From JAXMAR01 sp046350295 (GTDB taxonomy: Bacteria; Planctomycetota; Planctomycetia; Gemmatales; Gemmataceae), in contig JAXMAR010000004.1 of NCBI GenBank assembly GCA_046350295.1, positions 62,001-126,000 on the forward strand: 64,000 nucleotides of DNA, written 5' to 3'. This document shows positions 62,638 through 64,000 of this stretch, one piece after another. Both the position numbers and the translations under genes were made by a program. How positions within the stretch are numbered: position 1 is the first letter of the stretch; the number at the start of each line of letters is the position of its first letter. The notes beneath the pieces were generated by a model that saw nothing but the letters and a program-made list of their open reading frames with translations, did not search any database and was not told where the DNA came from.

Positions 62638-64000
62638 ATGTGCGACCGACAGGTCCGCTATCTCCTGGTCCCCGTCCTCGTCTTCGTCGCTCAGGCGAGC
62701 GACACCATGTATCTGGCCGACTTCTGGCATCACCTGGCACGCGGTGAGGTCATCCACGCCGAAGGCCGCCTGCTCGATCACGACATCTTCACCTTCACCG
62801 TCCGCGGCGCGCCGTTTCGCGATGTCAACTGGCTGTCACAGTGGATCTACGCCTGGCTCTTCGGCATCGGCGGCCTGGCGCTGGTGCAGACGGTCAATGC
62901 CCTGATCCTCGCGCTGACTCTCGGCTTGCTGGTACAGCTGTGCCGGCGCCGCTCGGGTTCTCTCGTGGTCGCGATGAGCGTCGGTCTCGCCGTCTTCCTC
63001 GGTTTGTGGCAAGTGTTGACGGTGCGGCCGCAAACCTTCTCGCTTGCGCTCTTCGTCGGCTTCCTGGCGCTGCTAGACCAGCCGCCCTCGTTTAACCCCG
63101 GTTCACAGGACCGGGCCGAACCATGCCCCCCAGACCAAGACAGTCGCCAGTCGGTCATCGCCCCGCTCCTGGCGTTGCCCCTCCTCGAAGCGCTGTGGAC
63201 CAATCTGCACGGCGCTTTCCCGATGGGAATCGCCCTGGTTGGCTGTTTCGGGCTGGCCGAATTGATCCGCGCCGTCCGCTGTCGGACGTGGACGCGCCGC
63301 CTGACCGTGCTCTCGATCAGCCTCGTCCTGTGCGGCGCCGCGACTCTTCTCAACCCCTACGGCGCCGACATCTATCAATACGTCGGCGTCACTTCACAGC
63401 GAGCCAAGGAACGCGGCATCGACGAATGGCTGGCGCCGAGTTTCGATCAGGGCATCGGCCTGGCGTTTTTCATTTCGCTGCCGGTGCTGGCCGCCGTCAT
63501 CGTCCTCGCCTGGCGAAAACGACGCCAGACGCTGAGCCTGGAAGAAGCGATCCTCCTTCTGGTTTTCCTCCCACTCGCCGCCTTCAGCATTCGCATGGTC
63601 GCGTGGTGGCTGCTGGTCCTGACGCTGCCGCTGACGGGCCTCGCCGTCCTCCTCGTGCCCCCGGCGCGCGACGAGGTCGAGCCCCGGCCTTCGTTCGGGG
63701 CCTCCCTGACCGTGGCCGTGCTGGCGCTGCTGGCGATCTTCAGCACCCCCTGGCTGGCGCCGGTCAATCCCCTGCTCCGGTGGAAGATGCAGCCGCGCCT
63801 CGAGCAGCGCCTGCACGCCGCTCTCGAGCAAGTCAAAGGCGCGGCCGGCCCGCGCCGCGTCTTCACCCGGCTCGAATGGGGAGAGTACGTCGCCTGGAGC
63901 GGCTGGCCGGACGCCGCCGTCTTCATGGATGGGCGGATCGAGATTTACCCGGACGCCGTCTGGGACGCCTATTCCCGGATCACGCAGGCGCAGCCCGGCT
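62638..64000 (+). CDS. Multi-pass membrane protein, possibly glycosyltransferase-like (3' end outside window)
   Basis: 454 residues are visible from ATG 62638 (MCDRQVRYLLVPVLVFVAQ). About nine membrane helices. DFWHHLARGEVIHAEGRLLDHDIFTFTVRGAPF resembles the first extracytoplasmic loop of planctomycete membrane glycosyltransferase-like proteins, and a soluble segment starts near residue 390 (RVFTRLEWGEYVAWSGWPDAAVFMDGRIEIYP). A short insert at 63091-63120 matches the palindrome at 44203 and encodes NPGSQDRAE between helices. No catalytic residues identified. Confidence 0.7.
   Translation, partial: MCDRQVRYLLVPVLVFVAQASDTMYLADFWHHLARGEVIHAEGRLLDHDIFTFTVRGAPFRDVNWLSQWIYAWLFGIGGLALVQTVNALILALTLGLLVQLCRRRSGSLVVAMSVGLAVFLGLWQVLTVRPQTFSLALFVGFLALLDQPPSFNPGSQDRAEPCPPDQDSRQSVIAPLLALPLLEALWTNLHGAFPMGIALVGCFGLAELIRAVRCRTWTRRLTVLSISLVLCGAATLLNPYGADIYQYVGVTSQRAKERGIDEWLAPSFDQGIGLAFFISLPVLAAVIVLAWRKRRQTLSLEEAILLLVFLPLAAFSIRMVAWWLLVLTLPLTGLAVLLVPPARDEVEPRPSFGASLTVAVLALLAIFSTPWLAPVNPLLRWKMQPRLEQRLHAALEQVKGAAGPRRVFTRLEWGEYVAWSGWPDAAVFMDGRIEIYPDAVWDAYSRITQAQPG
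63091..63120 (+). repeat. Coding copy of the GNAT-side palindromic element
   Basis: TTTAACCCCGGTTCACAGGA followed by CCGGGCCGAA matches one arm of the 44203-44303 inverted repeat at roughly 23 of 28 positions by eye. Here it lies inside the membrane-protein gene, read in frame as FNPGSQDRAE in a loop between helices. Confidence 0.55.

Overview
The window looks like a chromosomal segment of a high-GC planctomycete, probably of the Gemmata/Gemmatales group. This rests on gene content, not on a database search: DUF1559 and DUF1501 proteins, zinc-ribbon plus membrane-helix plus Pro/Gly-rich proteins, an Hsp70/SNF2/SWIM cluster, a eukaryote-like Ser/Thr kinase, a large WD40 protein, many secreted hydrolases, and dispersed palindromic repeats that run straight through coding sequences. 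Genes lie on both strands in short groups. I saw no rRNA, tRNA, CRISPR array, transposase or prophage.

Layout. 1-6.8 kb: a truncated CtpE-like P-type ATPase (-), a zinc-ribbon/TPR-like membrane protein and a Ser/Thr kinase (+), and a two-subunit ThDP decarboxylase of the sulfopyruvate/phosphonopyruvate type (-). 6.9-14.3 kb: a very large Lhr helicase carrying several in-frame repeat insertions, an HtrA-like protease and two small proteins. 14.4-23.6 kb: the most striking housekeeping-like cluster, a TPR protein, a J-like protein without HPD, GrpE, a short Hsp70, a zinc ribbon, a SNF2 helicase and a SWIM protein. It reads in one direction with stop/start overlaps, but its middle is riddled with single-base frameshifts. 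23.5-31.4 kb: a secreted cyclophilin, a C45-type Ntn hydrolase, a decayed stretch, a DUF433/DUF5615 toxin-antitoxin pair, GH16 glucanase, an esterase and a five-repeat secreted protein. 31.4-37 kb: an accessory island with a primase-like HTH remnant, a propeller-like protein and a 1,247-1,287-residue nuclease-like plus STAND-like NTPase that is a candidate antiviral system. 37.6-45.4 kb: hemA with a HemX/CcsA-type gene, a prolyl oligopeptidase, an alpha/beta hydrolase, GNAT and apt. 45.4-48.8 kb: three frameshifted genes (unknown, lipoprotein, DUF1501). 48.7-51.7 kb: a SUKH-like protein, a BrnT/BrnA pair, a hydrolase and thiL. 51.9-58.5 kb: a WD40 protein and a large zinc-ribbon/DUF1559 protein split by one frameshift, then a secreted protein. 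58.6-64 kb: rpmA, a homocysteine methyltransferase, archaeal-type phosphoglycerate mutase, glucose-6-phosphate isomerase and a truncated membrane protein.

Three themes stand out. First, a chaperone module coupled to a SNF2/SWIM remodeller. Second, a large nuclease-STAND protein in an accessory island. Third, many families of short GC-rich palindromes that have entered genes in frame, lengthened a C-terminus or supplied a stop codon. Single-base indels, mostly in G/C runs, break at least nine genes and are clustered. Sequencing or assembly error is the simplest explanation, so protein ends in those places should be treated as provisional.
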